64,000 nt of DNA, taken from positions 930,001-994,000 of the forward strand of contig NZ_CP071446.1 in the NCBI RefSeq assembly GCF_017358165.1, in the 5' to 3' direction. Under the pieces are notes generated by a model. It worked only from the letters and a program-made list of their open reading frames with translations. It was not told the origin of the DNA and made no database searches. Numbering within the stretch: the stretch's first letter is position 1; each line of letters begins with the position of its first letter. Shown piece by piece: positions 1-8,632 of the stretch. A program made the position numbers and the translations under genes. Origin of the DNA: Thermosipho ferrireducens. Its GTDB lineage: Bacteria; Thermotogota; Thermotogae; Thermotogales; Fervidobacteriaceae.

Positions 1-694
1 AATTTTTTGGAAAGCACAAAGAAAGTAACAAATAATTTGAATCATCTTTTTGTTCAAATTTTATTTCCTCCAATTCAAAATCAAAATTTCCCAGTCCATA
101 GGTTCTTTCGCCCCCTAATCCCTCATCACTTAACAACTTTAATGATGCTAGTATTTCTTTCTCCAAAGATTCATCAACATCAAGTACAAACCAAAGTCCC
201 GCATTTTCTTTAAACCTAACAGAAGAAAAATAATAAATATTGGTTTCATTAGTGATTCTGTCAACTGCTATCCGAGGCCTTTCTTCAATGTTGAAAGGAA
301 AAATAACCTCATCATCTGAAGCAAATATTCCATCAACAATTAATTTGTCATATTTTCCTATTAAAATTTCCTCACTAACGTACTTAACTTTTTTTAATTT
401 TTTAAAATCATAACCTTGACCTTTTACAAACCTATAACCCAGAGGTTTTGGATAAAAATACTTACCGTCTATATAATAAAAAGCAGAAGATAACGAAAAA
501 ACTTCAGGGTTTTTCAATAATTTATTTACAAATTTCTCAGTTTTTTCCTTACCATATAACAAATTATATGCATTAGTTATTCCAGAAAACAAAGTATCTG
601 AATGAATAATAGAATCTGTTAAATTGTAAACTCCCTCTTTAATCCCTATATGAAAAGGAGATTTAAATTTTAATTTCACCCTATAACTTTTCAT
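1..694 (-). CDS. csm4: Csm4, type III-A effector RAMP subunit (partial, C-terminus cut)
   Basis: The reading frame is open from an ATG at 694 to the window edge (231 codons); the family is usually about 300 residues, so the C-terminus lies outside. Visible hallmarks are the N-terminal stretch SDTLFSGITNAY, typical of Csm4/Cas5-like subunits, and the glycine-rich motif GLGGERTYGLG. Csm4 caps the 5' handle of the crRNA and bridges Csm3 to Cas10 in the Csm complex. The start follows the csm3 stop by 4 nt and has a GGGGA ribosome site. csm5 and cas6 are not in the window and may lie beyond the left edge. Confidence 0.93.
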   Translation of the reverse strand, partial: MKSYRVKLKFKSPFHIGIKEGVYNLTDSIIHSDTLFSGITNAYNLLYGKEKTEKFVNKLLKNPEVFSLSSAFYYIDGKYFYPKPLGYRFVKGQGYDFKKLKKVKYVSEEILIGKYDKLIVDGIFASDDEVIFPFNIEERPRIAVDRITNETNIYYFSSVRFKENAGLWFVLDVDESLEKEILASLKLLSDEGLGGERTYGLGNFDFELEEIKFEQKDDSNYLLLSLCFPKN

Positions 695-698
695 ATTA

Positions 699-1523
699 TC
701 ATTCCCCACTTAATAATTTATTTTCTAATTCCTCCCAATTAACCTCTTCAAGATTAACTTCCACACATTTTTCACCAATTTTTGGATTTTCATAAAAGTT
801 TTTATTCCTGAACTTTATCTTTACATCTTTAAACTTTATCTTTCCATATCCCCTTGAACCACTACCACCTAAATAATCATCCTCAAGTAGCATCATTGCC
901 CTTAAAAACTCTTTTAAATATTTAATTCCATCCCCTTCATATACATTAATCACAAATTCAGATGAAAATCTTGCACCAGCTGGAACTCTTTCGGTTTTCC
1001 TTGGATGTGCAATTGCTGTAATTCTATCCAGATTATTTTCATTTTTAACTTCTGTATATTTAGTTTCCAAATACTCCATCATTTCAGGTGTAATACTATC
1101 TTCAATTAGCAAAGAATCCCTTACAATTAATCTTGTTGGCATTAAGTTTTTAAATTCTTCTTCTTTTTTTTCTTTGTCACTAACAAATTTATGTTTTCCG
1201 TGGTTTCGTCCAAACAAATTGCATACTGGACAATCCTCTTCATCGCACATATGAATTTTTATACTTTGGCTTTCACTATCTTTTTTTACTGTGTAAACTA
1301 ACAAATCAGGTTTTATCTTCTCATGATAATATTCCATCAAAGTTCTTAATTTCCCCTTTAAACTTGAACCAGGAATATACGGTCTTCCCAATGAATCTTT
1401 AATTACAGGATTATCTATACCACCAATTTCCATATTATTTTCTTCTGTGCCAATATGTAAACCTGTTTCTAATTCGATCTCACTCTCAATTATAAATTTT
1501 CCAACAAACTTTATCTCTTTCAT
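699..1523 (-). CDS. csm3: Csm3, backbone RAMP and target-RNA nuclease subunit
   Basis: The protein has a Cas7-type RAMP fold signature: GSSLKGKLRTLME near the N-terminus and YLGGSGSRGYGKIKF near the C-terminus. Csm3 forms the filament that holds the crRNA spacer, and its conserved aspartate cuts target RNA at 6-nt intervals (family knowledge). An internal CDEEDCPVCNLFG stretch probably binds zinc. I chose the ATG at 1523 (MKEIKF) over the longer frame start at 1556, because AGGGGG lies just upstream and the longer start would overlap csm2. It is translated right after csm2 and 4 nt before csm4. Confidence 0.95.
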   Translation of the reverse strand: MKEIKFVGKFIIESEIELETGLHIGTEENNMEIGGIDNPVIKDSLGRPYIPGSSLKGKLRTLMEYYHEKIKPDLLVYTVKKDSESQSIKIHMCDEEDCPVCNLFGRNHGKHKFVSDKEKKEEEFKNLMPTRLIVRDSLLIEDSITPEMMEYLETKYTEVKNENNLDRITAIAHPRKTERVPAGARFSSEFVINVYEGDGIKYLKEFLRAMMLLEDDYLGGSGSRGYGKIKFKDVKIKFRNKNFYENPKIGEKCVEVNLEEVNWEELENKLLSGE

Positions 1524-1539
1524 ATTTTTACCCCCTTTA

Positions 1540-2004
1540 TTATTCTTTCCCACCATAATATTTATGATAAGCTATAAGAGCTTCGAAAAAATCTTTAAAT
1601 CTTTTAAAAGCTTCCTCATCTTTTTCAGATACTTTCAATACAAGAGTTTTTATTGAATCTACAAATTCCTTATTGCTAAACCCCTTCTTTTTAATGCTAT
1701 ACAAGAATACAGCCATAAATCTTTTTAATTCATATTTGTAATTTTCTGTGCTAATTCGTTTTACAAAACTAAAATATTTTCTTAATTGTGTAGAAGATAG
1801 TTCTTTTTTTTCATTTTCTTTTTTATCTTTCTTTGATTTTTCACCATTTTTAGAGTCCTTTTTTGGCGCGATTAGCTTTGCCAAGCTTTTAGAATATTCA
1901 AACAAAAGTTGACCATCTGGATCTTTTTTGTCATCTAAAATTTTATCTGCAAGTTCTTCATTAATTATAAATCTGTCGTTTTGTTTAACATATTCACCAT
2001 TCAT
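1540..2004 (-). CDS. csm2: Csm2, small helical subunit of the Csm complex
   Basis: The gene encodes 154 residues, mostly helical and lysine-rich, with the Csm2-type C-terminal part (LRKYFSFVKRI ... FKDFFEALIAYHKYYGG). The central KKDSKNGEKSKKDKKENEKK stretch is a low-complexity linker longer than in most Csm2 proteins. Csm2 lines the groove between crRNA and target. The start at 2004 (MNGEY) has a strong AGGAGGG site and overlaps the end of cas10 by 11 nt, which indicates translational coupling. The assignment rests on position and weak sequence similarity. Confidence 0.88.
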   Translation of the reverse strand: MNGEYVKQNDRFIINEELADKILDDKKDPDGQLLFEYSKSLAKLIAPKKDSKNGEKSKKDKKENEKKELSSTQLRKYFSFVKRISTENYKYELKRFMAVFLYSIKKKGFSNKEFVDSIKTLVLKVSEKDEEAFKRFKDFFEALIAYHKYYGGKE

Positions 2005-4273
2005 AATATCCCTCCTTTGTTTCGTATTCAACCCATAAAGTTACAGAACCTAATTTTTCATATAACCTATTTCCATTTCTCAAAAATGTGTTACTGTGTA
2101 TAAGATTATCAATTGATTCTTTTGCATTTTTATATCTTTCCTTTAATCTCGTTAAATAATAAAATAGTCTCCATACTTTGAATATATCTTTTGATTTTTT
2201 TGAATCTTCATACATTTTTCTCAAAACAAAGAGAATCGATTTTGTAACCTTTTTATCTGTAACAATATCAAATAACATTTCTTTCATATTCTTGTATTCT
2301 TCAAACTCTTCCCAACCTATAACATCCCCTAAGAAATATAACGCACTTTTTTCCAGATCCTTTCTTTTATACTCTTTGGCTTTATCTAAATAATCACCTG
2401 CAGAACTGGCAACCCTATACACCGGAAATTTCTTTGCGGGGGCAATATCTATTGCCATTGAAATAGATAGATCTGGATTTTTTCCACAATATCTTTTAAA
2501 ACTCATATTTAGATCTTCAGCTAATGGAATTAACTCACTCCAAGGGCCAAGAATAAAAAAGTCATCCCCTCCTGAATAAATAACACTTGAATGCTTATAT
2601 TTTTGAGAGACAATATCTTCAAGAAATTTACCAAAAAATTCTTCCAGCTCTGAGGATAAAGTTGCAATTTTTGAAATTGGAGCTTTTTCACCTAAACCCT
2701 TATGAAAAATTGTTCCCAGATTATCAACATCTCCCCTTAACACCCCCCATCTTTTTAAACCTTTTGAACTACTAGCTATGGTTTCTAAATCAGAAACATT
2801 ATTATTTTCCAATTTACATACATAATTCGCAGTCTTTAAATAATATTTAGCTGTTTTTAAATTTATTTCTCCAACTTTTTCAATTAAGTATGCATCTTTT
2901 GAAGCATTTTTAGGAAATTCTATATCATATCCGAATTTATTAAATACTTTTCTGTACGAATCAATTTGTTCTATTTTTGAATTGAATGTTTTAAACCTTA
3001 AATATTTGCTCTTAGATAATTCTTGACCTAGTTCAGCGAATGATTCACAAAAACTACAAATTCCAGCCTCATTAGTATCCCTTCTACAATACGGACATGA
3101 AAATTCATTTAATTTTTTAAATTTTTCATTAAATATTTTCTCAATGATAGTATCATAATTTCTATTTTTCCTTTTTTCTAATTCTTCAGAGACTTTTTGA
3201 AAAATTTCACCAGTTAATTCATTTAATCCTAACTTAACCCCCCCAAGATGCACTGACAATTCAAGCCCATGCGCCTCATACATGACTCTATCAATATATT
3301 CTTGATACTTTCTTAAATTATTGATTGTCTTTGCTGGAACAATTAAATAAAAATGACCTCCACCATTAAATAATATGTTTGAAATGGTTAAACCTTCTTT
3401 TTCTACTATATATCTTGCGATTATTTCCATTAAATACGAAACATAGAAAGATCTTCCCCTTAATTTCTTTACCGCACCTTCTTGAGAAATGTTATAAATG
3501 AAATTTTGTATACCTGAAATATCTCCTTTTACAAACCCCAAAACCTTTTCATCATTTAAATCATTAACCAAATACTGCTCAAGGAGATCTAATGGTTTTT
3601 CATTGTTATTTTTTAAATCTTCTTCAAACTGCTTGAACAGACCCACCGCAATAGCTGCCGTAGTAGTTAAATGTGAAAACAAGGAAATATCAGGTTTTGA
3701 ATAATAAAATGCTGATGGAATATTGGAAGTATATTCTTTCAAAATATAATACATGCGTTCAAAATCATCTTCATTAACAATTAATTGTGAAAACTCTTCC
3801 CATAACTTTCTATATGAATTTTCCACATTTTCTTCTTCATTCTCGATTAAATCAGTAAATTTTGATAATTTTGTTATTTTTTTATATTTTGGATTAGAGG
3901 AATTTCTTTTTAATTTTACTTCTGAAAGTATGGAAACCATATTTTTTATTTTTTCTTCATTTTCAATATCTTCTCTCTCGGATGACGAAACTCTATCTGC
4001 TATTCTAATTAATCTTGACAAAATATTATTAGGTTTGTGATGATTTAAGATAGCAGCTTCTACCTCATCTTTAAAAGGCAAATTAGAATTTTTATAAAAA
4101 TACGCCCCCCATTCTTGATGCCTGGGAGAAAATGCGTTATCTTGTTTGATAAAATATTCATATTCTTTTAATATTTCTTTTTTTATTTTTGAGTTCTTTG
4201 TTCTCTGATAAAATTTTCCTATATCATGAAAAATTCCTGCTAAAAATATTGTTTCTGTCGATAGAATACCCAT
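1994..4273 (-). CDS. cas10: Cas10/Csm1, HD nuclease and cyclic-oligoadenylate synthase
   Basis: This is the large subunit of the type III-A complex. An N-terminal HD motif (GIFHDIGKFYQR) marks the ssDNase domain. A zinc ribbon (CPYCRRDTNEAGICSFC) sits in the middle, and an intact palm motif YSGGDDFF (GGDD at about residues 568-571) marks the cyclase that makes cyclic oligoadenylate when target RNA is bound. Both catalytic centres look intact, so signalling to the Csx1 and SAVED effectors upstream in the operon is expected. The start at 4273 (MGILS) is preferred over 4291 because AAGGGGTG precedes it. A 73-bp gap separates it from csx1. Confidence 0.96.
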   Translation of the reverse strand: MGILSTETIFLAGIFHDIGKFYQRTKNSKIKKEILKEYEYFIKQDNAFSPRHQEWGAYFYKNSNLPFKDEVEAAILNHHKPNNILSRLIRIADRVSSSEREDIENEEKIKNMVSILSEVKLKRNSSNPKYKKITKLSKFTDLIENEEENVENSYRKLWEEFSQLIVNEDDFERMYYILKEYTSNIPSAFYYSKPDISLFSHLTTTAAIAVGLFKQFEEDLKNNNEKPLDLLEQYLVNDLNDEKVLGFVKGDISGIQNFIYNISQEGAVKKLRGRSFYVSYLMEIIARYIVEKEGLTISNILFNGGGHFYLIVPAKTINNLRKYQEYIDRVMYEAHGLELSVHLGGVKLGLNELTGEIFQKVSEELEKRKNRNYDTIIEKIFNEKFKKLNEFSCPYCRRDTNEAGICSFCESFAELGQELSKSKYLRFKTFNSKIEQIDSYRKVFNKFGYDIEFPKNASKDAYLIEKVGEINLKTAKYYLKTANYVCKLENNNVSDLETIASSSKGLKRWGVLRGDVDNLGTIFHKGLGEKAPISKIATLSSELEEFFGKFLEDIVSQKYKHSSVIYSGGDDFFILGPWSELIPLAEDLNMSFKRYCGKNPDLSISMAIDIAPAKKFPVYRVASSAGDYLDKAKEYKRKDLEKSALYFLGDVIGWEEFEEYKNMKEMLFDIVTDKKVTKSILFVLRKMYEDSKKSKDIFKVWRLFYYLTRLKERYKNAKESIDNLIHSNTFLRNGNRLYEKLGSVTLWVEYETKEGYYEW

Positions 4274-4346
4274 ATTTTCACCCCTTACCATTATTTACAT
4301 ATCTAATTAAGTTCGATGTTTATATAAATTCTCAGCAACATCTCTT

Positions 4347-5735
4347 CTAACGTGCTAAACCAAGTATTTTCTTAACATCTGGGATTATAAAAACTTCAGA
4401 GTTTTCCTTTAATATTTTGAATGTTTTACTGGACATACCTGAATGAGCAAGGAAATTTCTTTTCTCGTCAAAATCAGAGTTTTTAACTTTTGTATTTTCT
4501 GTTTTGTTAAAACCCTCAGTATTTTTACCTTGAGCAAGCATTTTTATTTTGTTATAATCATATATCATCTCTTCTCCATCTTTTATATAAGGAAAGTTTT
4601 TTTCAAGCTCTTTAATCTCTTTATTTAAAAAAGAAGAAACCTGTGATTTACCTAAATTATCTTTGATTTTCCAGATGAAATTAATCATTTCCTTCAACTT
4701 ACTAAATAGAATTTTTTCGGTTTCAATTTTTCCAAACAGTTCTTCAAAGTGCTCCATAAACAATTGAGAGAATATTATATCTTTTAACCCACTGGATAAT
4801 TCTAATTTTCTAAGAACTTCACACACTTCCTCATTATTTTTTACCTCAATGAATTCTCTAAATAGGTTTATAATTTGATCAATAAATCCTTTATACTTTA
4901 TTTTCTTATGAACGATGATAAACAGAAGTGGGAGACCGTAATAAATTGATTTTAGAAAAAGATGTGAATTTTCGAGGGTATTTCTAACTGCTTCTTTTCT
5001 CGTTTCTATGATTTCACCAAGCTTTGAAAAAACTCTTTTATTAACTTCAATTTTCATTTCTTTTGGAAGTTTACTATATGGATTTGAAACCCTTTTTTTA
5101 ACTTCAGATTCAAAAATGACGTTTTGCACTATGTCTTTTTCTTCGATAATGTGAATATTTGGTGTATTTGTAGAAAACACAGGTTCTGAATTTACTACAA
5201 CAAGTTTCACAGGTTTAAAATATGCTATTACTCCAAGTATTTCATTTAGTGCTCTATATAAAATATTTGATTGATAATTAATGCCCAGGCTAATATCAAA
5301 AATGACTTTCAATTCTTTCGATTTTATAATTTCTTTTGAAGTGAATATCTTATACATTTCATATAATGCTAAAAAATACGCGTCTGTCACATTTCCCATA
5401 AAATGACAATTTTGATAAACTCCTACTCCTGGAATTATGTGAACATCAACATCTTGAGCATTTACTTTTTTATCCGTCTTTTCATTTGCTTTTTTGAGAA
5501 AATATTCTTTATATTCCTTCTTTAATTCCTTGCACATTTCGCCATAATCATTATTTATTTTGGAAAGAGTGTCCAATAAGAAAATACTTGTTAAACTGAT
5601 ATCAAAAAAATCTATCAATAATTTCTGCAGAAAATGTCCATTTTTTTCTTTATCATCATGATGTATAGTGTAAACAATGTCTTCTTTATACTGCCTTATA
5701 TTTCCCAGAGAACAAATTAATATGTTCACAATCAA
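4347..5735 (-). CDS. csx1: Csx1-family CARF-HEPN ribonuclease
   Basis: The N-terminal half is CARF-like: it opens with a beta strand and glycine turn (NILICSLGN) and carries FDISLGINYQSN, the second CARF signature of TM1812/Csx1 proteins. The C-terminus has the HEPN motif RNFLAHSG (R426, H431), the RNase active site. It should be switched on by cyclic oligoadenylate from Cas10 and cut RNA non-specifically. The first in-frame start is TTG at 5735, directly after the calpL stop; GTG at 5729 has better spacing from the GGGGG ribosome site and may be the real start. It shares the operon with the SAVED-Lon protease, so one Cas10 may feed two sensors. Confidence 0.88.
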   Translation of the reverse strand: MIVNILICSLGNIRQYKEDIVYTIHHDDKEKNGHFLQKLLIDFFDISLTSIFLLDTLSKINNDYGEMCKELKKEYKEYFLKKANEKTDKKVNAQDVDVHIIPGVGVYQNCHFMGNVTDAYFLALYEMYKIFTSKEIIKSKELKVIFDISLGINYQSNILYRALNEILGVIAYFKPVKLVVVNSEPVFSTNTPNIHIIEEKDIVQNVIFESEVKKRVSNPYSKLPKEMKIEVNKRVFSKLGEIIETRKEAVRNTLENSHLFLKSIYYGLPLLFIIVHKKIKYKGFIDQIINLFREFIEVKNNEEVCEVLRKLELSSGLKDIIFSQLFMEHFEELFGKIETEKILFSKLKEMINFIWKIKDNLGKSQVSSFLNKEIKELEKNFPYIKDGEEMIYDYNKIKMLAQGKNTEGFNKTENTKVKNSDFDEKRNFLAHSGMSSKTFKILKENSEVFIIPDVKKILGLAR

Positions 5736-7166
5736 TTACCCCCTTATATCTTCAATTTTAAATGCTTCAATGTATCCCCCTTCGTTTTTATCGTATTGAT
5801 ATATTATTCCTTTTGAAAAATCTCCATAAGCCATACCAAATCCAAACGCAATAGGTAAAGGGCAACTCATAAAAAAATAATTTCTTGCACACTCATATTT
5901 TGATTTCACATTTTGAGTTACACTCATCATTTCAGATACTATATCTGACCAATCGTCTATCTTAATATTTCCTTTCCCATGCTGGTATTCTATAAAAACC
6001 ATTTTTGCATTTAGTTTATTTTTCTCAATAAACAGCTCTGCATCTTTTCTTGGACTATGAGAAGCTAAATAAATAACAAAAGCACAATTTTTACCAGAGC
6101 CTTTTATGGAGTAATTAATTTGTTTATAATCATTTCTTATTGTTTTTATTTTCCTAATATTATCAGTCAAATCTAAAACTGGATAATATTCTGTTTGTCC
6201 ATGATAAAAAACTACCGGGTTGTGTGGACCTAATGCTATTCCTAAAGCCATCGCCATTGCAACAGGACCAATCATTGCTACATGTGGAACTCCTCTTTTG
6301 GAAATAATGTCGAATAAAACTTCTTTTGCTTTTTTTAGTGAATTTTCCCACTCATCTTTTTTTATACTTTTTGACACATAGATTTTCTTTATATCAAATA
6401 TCTTTTCAAAAATATTTACATATTTCAAAGGGTATTTCCTTGCCACTGCTTCTTTAAGTCTTTCGTATGAAGCTTCTATATAATCTTGATCAAGCTCTTT
6501 GAATACAAGTAAAACTGGTACATGGTATTTTTTTGCTTCAAAAAAGTCTTTTAATTCGTAAACGTCATTTATATCAAGAGCACTAATCAACTTTATCCCA
6601 GATTCTTCACATATCTTTTGCTTCAACTCAATATGGCTTACATTGCTTTTTACTTTTCCATTTTCAATAACTTCTCCAGAAAATGCTATATTATCTGGAA
6701 GTTTATTTACAAGTGCACCTATTGTCACCGCCAGCATATACGACTTACCTGAAAATTCATCATCAAATATGACTCCCAGGGTCTTATTAACTATTTTTTC
6801 TATATCCTTTATCTCCTCATAAAGCTCTGGAATATTAACATATGTTTTTGTTGTTTCAAATACAAGAGCTCTAACAATTTTTCCATTACTATTTCCAACT
6901 ATAGGGAACATAACTTCGGTAAATTTATTTCTATACATATCAACCGCGATTTCTTCATCAGTCATGAGCTTTACTAAGAAATTAAGTGCAATTGCCTTAT
7001 TTTTATAATTGACAAGTTTTTTAACTATTTCAAAAAAAACATATTCTTTTCCAAAAAAATCACCTGCATTTAAATAAGTTTCTACAGCTTCCTGAAAAGT
7101 TATTTGATCGCCTTTAAAAAGTTTTACAAAAGCTATTGGATCGTCTCTCATAAATTCAGAATACAA
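5736..7166 (-). CDS. calpL: SAVED-Lon protease, CalpL-like cyclic-oligoadenylate-activated effector
   Basis: The protein has 476 residues without an AAA+ ATPase. Residues ~130-210 show a Lon-type (S16) protease core: SGKSYMLA carries the likely catalytic Ser142, FSGEV matches the conserved Lon strand, and IELKQKICEESGIKLI carries the likely Lys184. The Ser-Lys spacing of 42 is close to 43 in E. coli Lon. The C-terminal half looks like a SAVED sensor, with repeated P..A...G patterns (MIGPVAMAMALGIALGPHNP; CPLPIAFGFGMAYGDF), each followed by a YY/IYQY strand. CalpL of Sulfurihydrogenibium has this layout, binds cA4 and cleaves CalpT. The next upstream genes encode CalpT- and sigma-like proteins, which strongly supports the call. 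The start is TTG at 7166 behind GGGAGGG. Confidence 0.88.
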   Translation of the reverse strand: MYSEFMRDDPIAFVKLFKGDQITFQEAVETYLNAGDFFGKEYVFFEIVKKLVNYKNKAIALNFLVKLMTDEEIAVDMYRNKFTEVMFPIVGNSNGKIVRALVFETTKTYVNIPELYEEIKDIEKIVNKTLGVIFDDEFSGKSYMLAVTIGALVNKLPDNIAFSGEVIENGKVKSNVSHIELKQKICEESGIKLISALDINDVYELKDFFEAKKYHVPVLLVFKELDQDYIEASYERLKEAVARKYPLKYVNIFEKIFDIKKIYVSKSIKKDEWENSLKKAKEVLFDIISKRGVPHVAMIGPVAMAMALGIALGPHNPVVFYHGQTEYYPVLDLTDNIRKIKTIRNDYKQINYSIKGSGKNCAFVIYLASHSPRKDAELFIEKNKLNAKMVFIEYQHGKGNIKIDDWSDIVSEMMSVTQNVKSKYECARNYFFMSCPLPIAFGFGMAYGDFSKGIIYQYDKNEGGYIEAFKIEDIRG

Positions 7167-7168
7167 CT

Positions 7169-7960
7169 CTAACCCTCCCTTATAATCTTGAGATTTTTTC
7201 TAATTGTTTCATTATCTAAATCTGCAATGTTCTCGACAATTATTGTTTTTGGTAGCTTTCCTTCATATAAAACTTCATCTTTGAACACTATTTTTCCTTG
7301 TTTTCCTACAAATTCATCTTCTGGATAGATCTTTAAAACTTCCCCTTCAAAAATAGCAAGGAAATTATATCCTCTAATTCCCTCAGTTGCGGCAACCAAC
7401 CGTTCTTTGTTCAATCCACTTTTTAATTCTTCAGAAACAGATAAGATCACAATATTATTTTTTGTTTCCTCTTGAATTATTATTTTTTCCATTCTTTCGA
7501 AAAAGATTTCAAATAATTTACTCAATTTCTTAACTTCGATCTCAAAGAACTTCTTTCTGTAACCTGTATAAAATTCATTGTTCAGCTTTGTTGAATTTTC
7601 AATTATGTCCTTCAACTTTTCCTTTTCATTTTTAATCACTTCGCAGTGCTTTTCAGCAAAATCTTTAAATACATAAAACCTAATGTGCGTAATTGCTACT
7701 ATACTTACCAGATGATCCAATTCGATTCTTTTGGCAAGAGGACTTGCCAGGAAAAGTTCTGGTGTTAAATAAATACATTCGTACATTTCACCTATTTTTT
7801 CTGCAACAATTCCATATATTGGAAAATGTGTTGTATATATAACAAATATATCTCCTATTTTTAGTGTATTACTTTTAATTTCCTTGAACTTGTAATTTTC
7901 CTCTACTTTTTCCAGATTAAATTGCTTGTATAATTCAAATTCATCTTTTAGAAAGCTCAT
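7169..7960 (-). CDS. calpT: CalpT-like MazF-fold protein, likely protease substrate and sigma-factor sequestering partner
   Basis: The protein has 263 residues. Residues ~25-110 (LKIGDIFVIYTTHFPIYGIV...) read as a small SH3/MazF-like barrel. A long charged helix follows (~115-160), then a separate beta-rich C-terminal domain of about 95 residues. This division resembles CalpT, which the protease cuts into a large and a ~10 kDa fragment to release the sigma factor. Similarity to MazF is weak by eye; the call leans on gene order (sigma - this gene - SAVED-Lon) and size. It starts with ATG and AGGAGG at ideal spacing, 17 nt after the sigma gene and 2 nt before calpL. Confidence 0.72.
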   Translation of the reverse strand: MSFLKDEFELYKQFNLEKVEENYKFKEIKSNTLKIGDIFVIYTTHFPIYGIVAEKIGEMYECIYLTPELFLASPLAKRIELDHLVSIVAITHIRFYVFKDFAEKHCEVIKNEKEKLKDIIENSTKLNNEFYTGYRKKFFEIEVKKLSKLFEIFFERMEKIIIQEETKNNIVILSVSEELKSGLNKERLVAATEGIRGYNFLAIFEGEVLKIYPEDEFVGKQGKIVFKDEVLYEGKLPKTIIVENIADLDNETIRKNLKIIREG

Positions 7961-7977
7961 GATAACCTCCTGATTTT

Positions 7978-8631
7978 TTAATTTCTTTCCATATTATCAT
8001 TACGTATCTTTTCACACGTTTCTGACATAAATTTGCGTATCGCTATGGAAAACTCTATTTCCGATATTCCACTTTCTAAAACTAATTCTCTAAGTTTTTT
8101 CTTTATTCTTTCAACAATTTTATATTTCGCGCTTGCCGATTTTTCTTTAAACAATATTTCTTTAGAGTACATAGATTTATAAAAATAATAACATAAATGT
8201 TGAATATTCATCTGATTAAGTTCCTCAACAAACGCTTCTGCAATTATTTCACTTTCAGGGTTAACATTTCCTATATCATATATGAAACGTTCTTGCATGT
8301 TTTCCTCACCATCGTAAATTTCTTTATCCAATGAGTAAGTTTCACGAGATTTTCTTAAAATATCAACTATATGATTTTTTATCATTGTATATAAATACCC
8401 TTCAATTCCTTTTTCACATTTTAAGAAAAGATCTTTTTTTTCCTTTATTTTAATTAAAATATTATTTGTTATTTCATCAATTATTGAATCTTTGTTTCCA
8501 TATTTCCCAAGTAAAGTTTTTAGATAATAAGGGTTAGTATGTACAATTTTGCTAACTATATTTTGAATCGTTTCTAAAAACCTTTCAGTTAAAATATTGT
8601 TATTTATATAGTTTGACAGATCTTTTTTCAC
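7978..8631 (-). CDS. calpS: CalpS-like ECF-type sigma factor
   Basis: The protein has 217 residues. Residues ~50-104 match sigma region 2: DEITNNILIKIKEKKDLF followed by GYLYTMIKNHIVDILRK, the usual promoter-melting helix. Residues ~153-185 (YSKEILFKEKSASAKYKIVE then RIKKKLREL) fit a region-4 helix-turn-helix. There is no region 1 or 3, as in ECF sigmas. In the described system this protein is held by CalpT and freed on phage detection. The start is GTG at 8631 after GAGGTGG, overlapping nothing and directly following the upstream stop. The C-terminal ~30 residues beyond region 4 are of unknown role. The target promoters are unknown. Confidence 0.82.
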   Translation of the reverse strand: MKKDLSNYINNNILTERFLETIQNIVSKIVHTNPYYLKTLLGKYGNKDSIIDEITNNILIKIKEKKDLFLKCEKGIEGYLYTMIKNHIVDILRKSRETYSLDKEIYDGEENMQERFIYDIGNVNPESEIIAEAFVEELNQMNIQHLCYYFYKSMYSKEILFKEKSASAKYKIVERIKKKLRELVLESGISEIEFSIAIRKFMSETCEKIRNDNMERN

Positions 8632-8632
8632 T

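Noticed and set aside
1524-1556. Longer Csm3 start (MVGKNN...)
   Set aside because: It overlaps csm2 and has no ribosome site; the ATG at 1523 follows AGGGGG.
5736-7166. Ordinary Lon protease
   Set aside because: There is no AAA+ domain and the C-terminal half has SAVED-like patterns; the neighbours fit CalpL.
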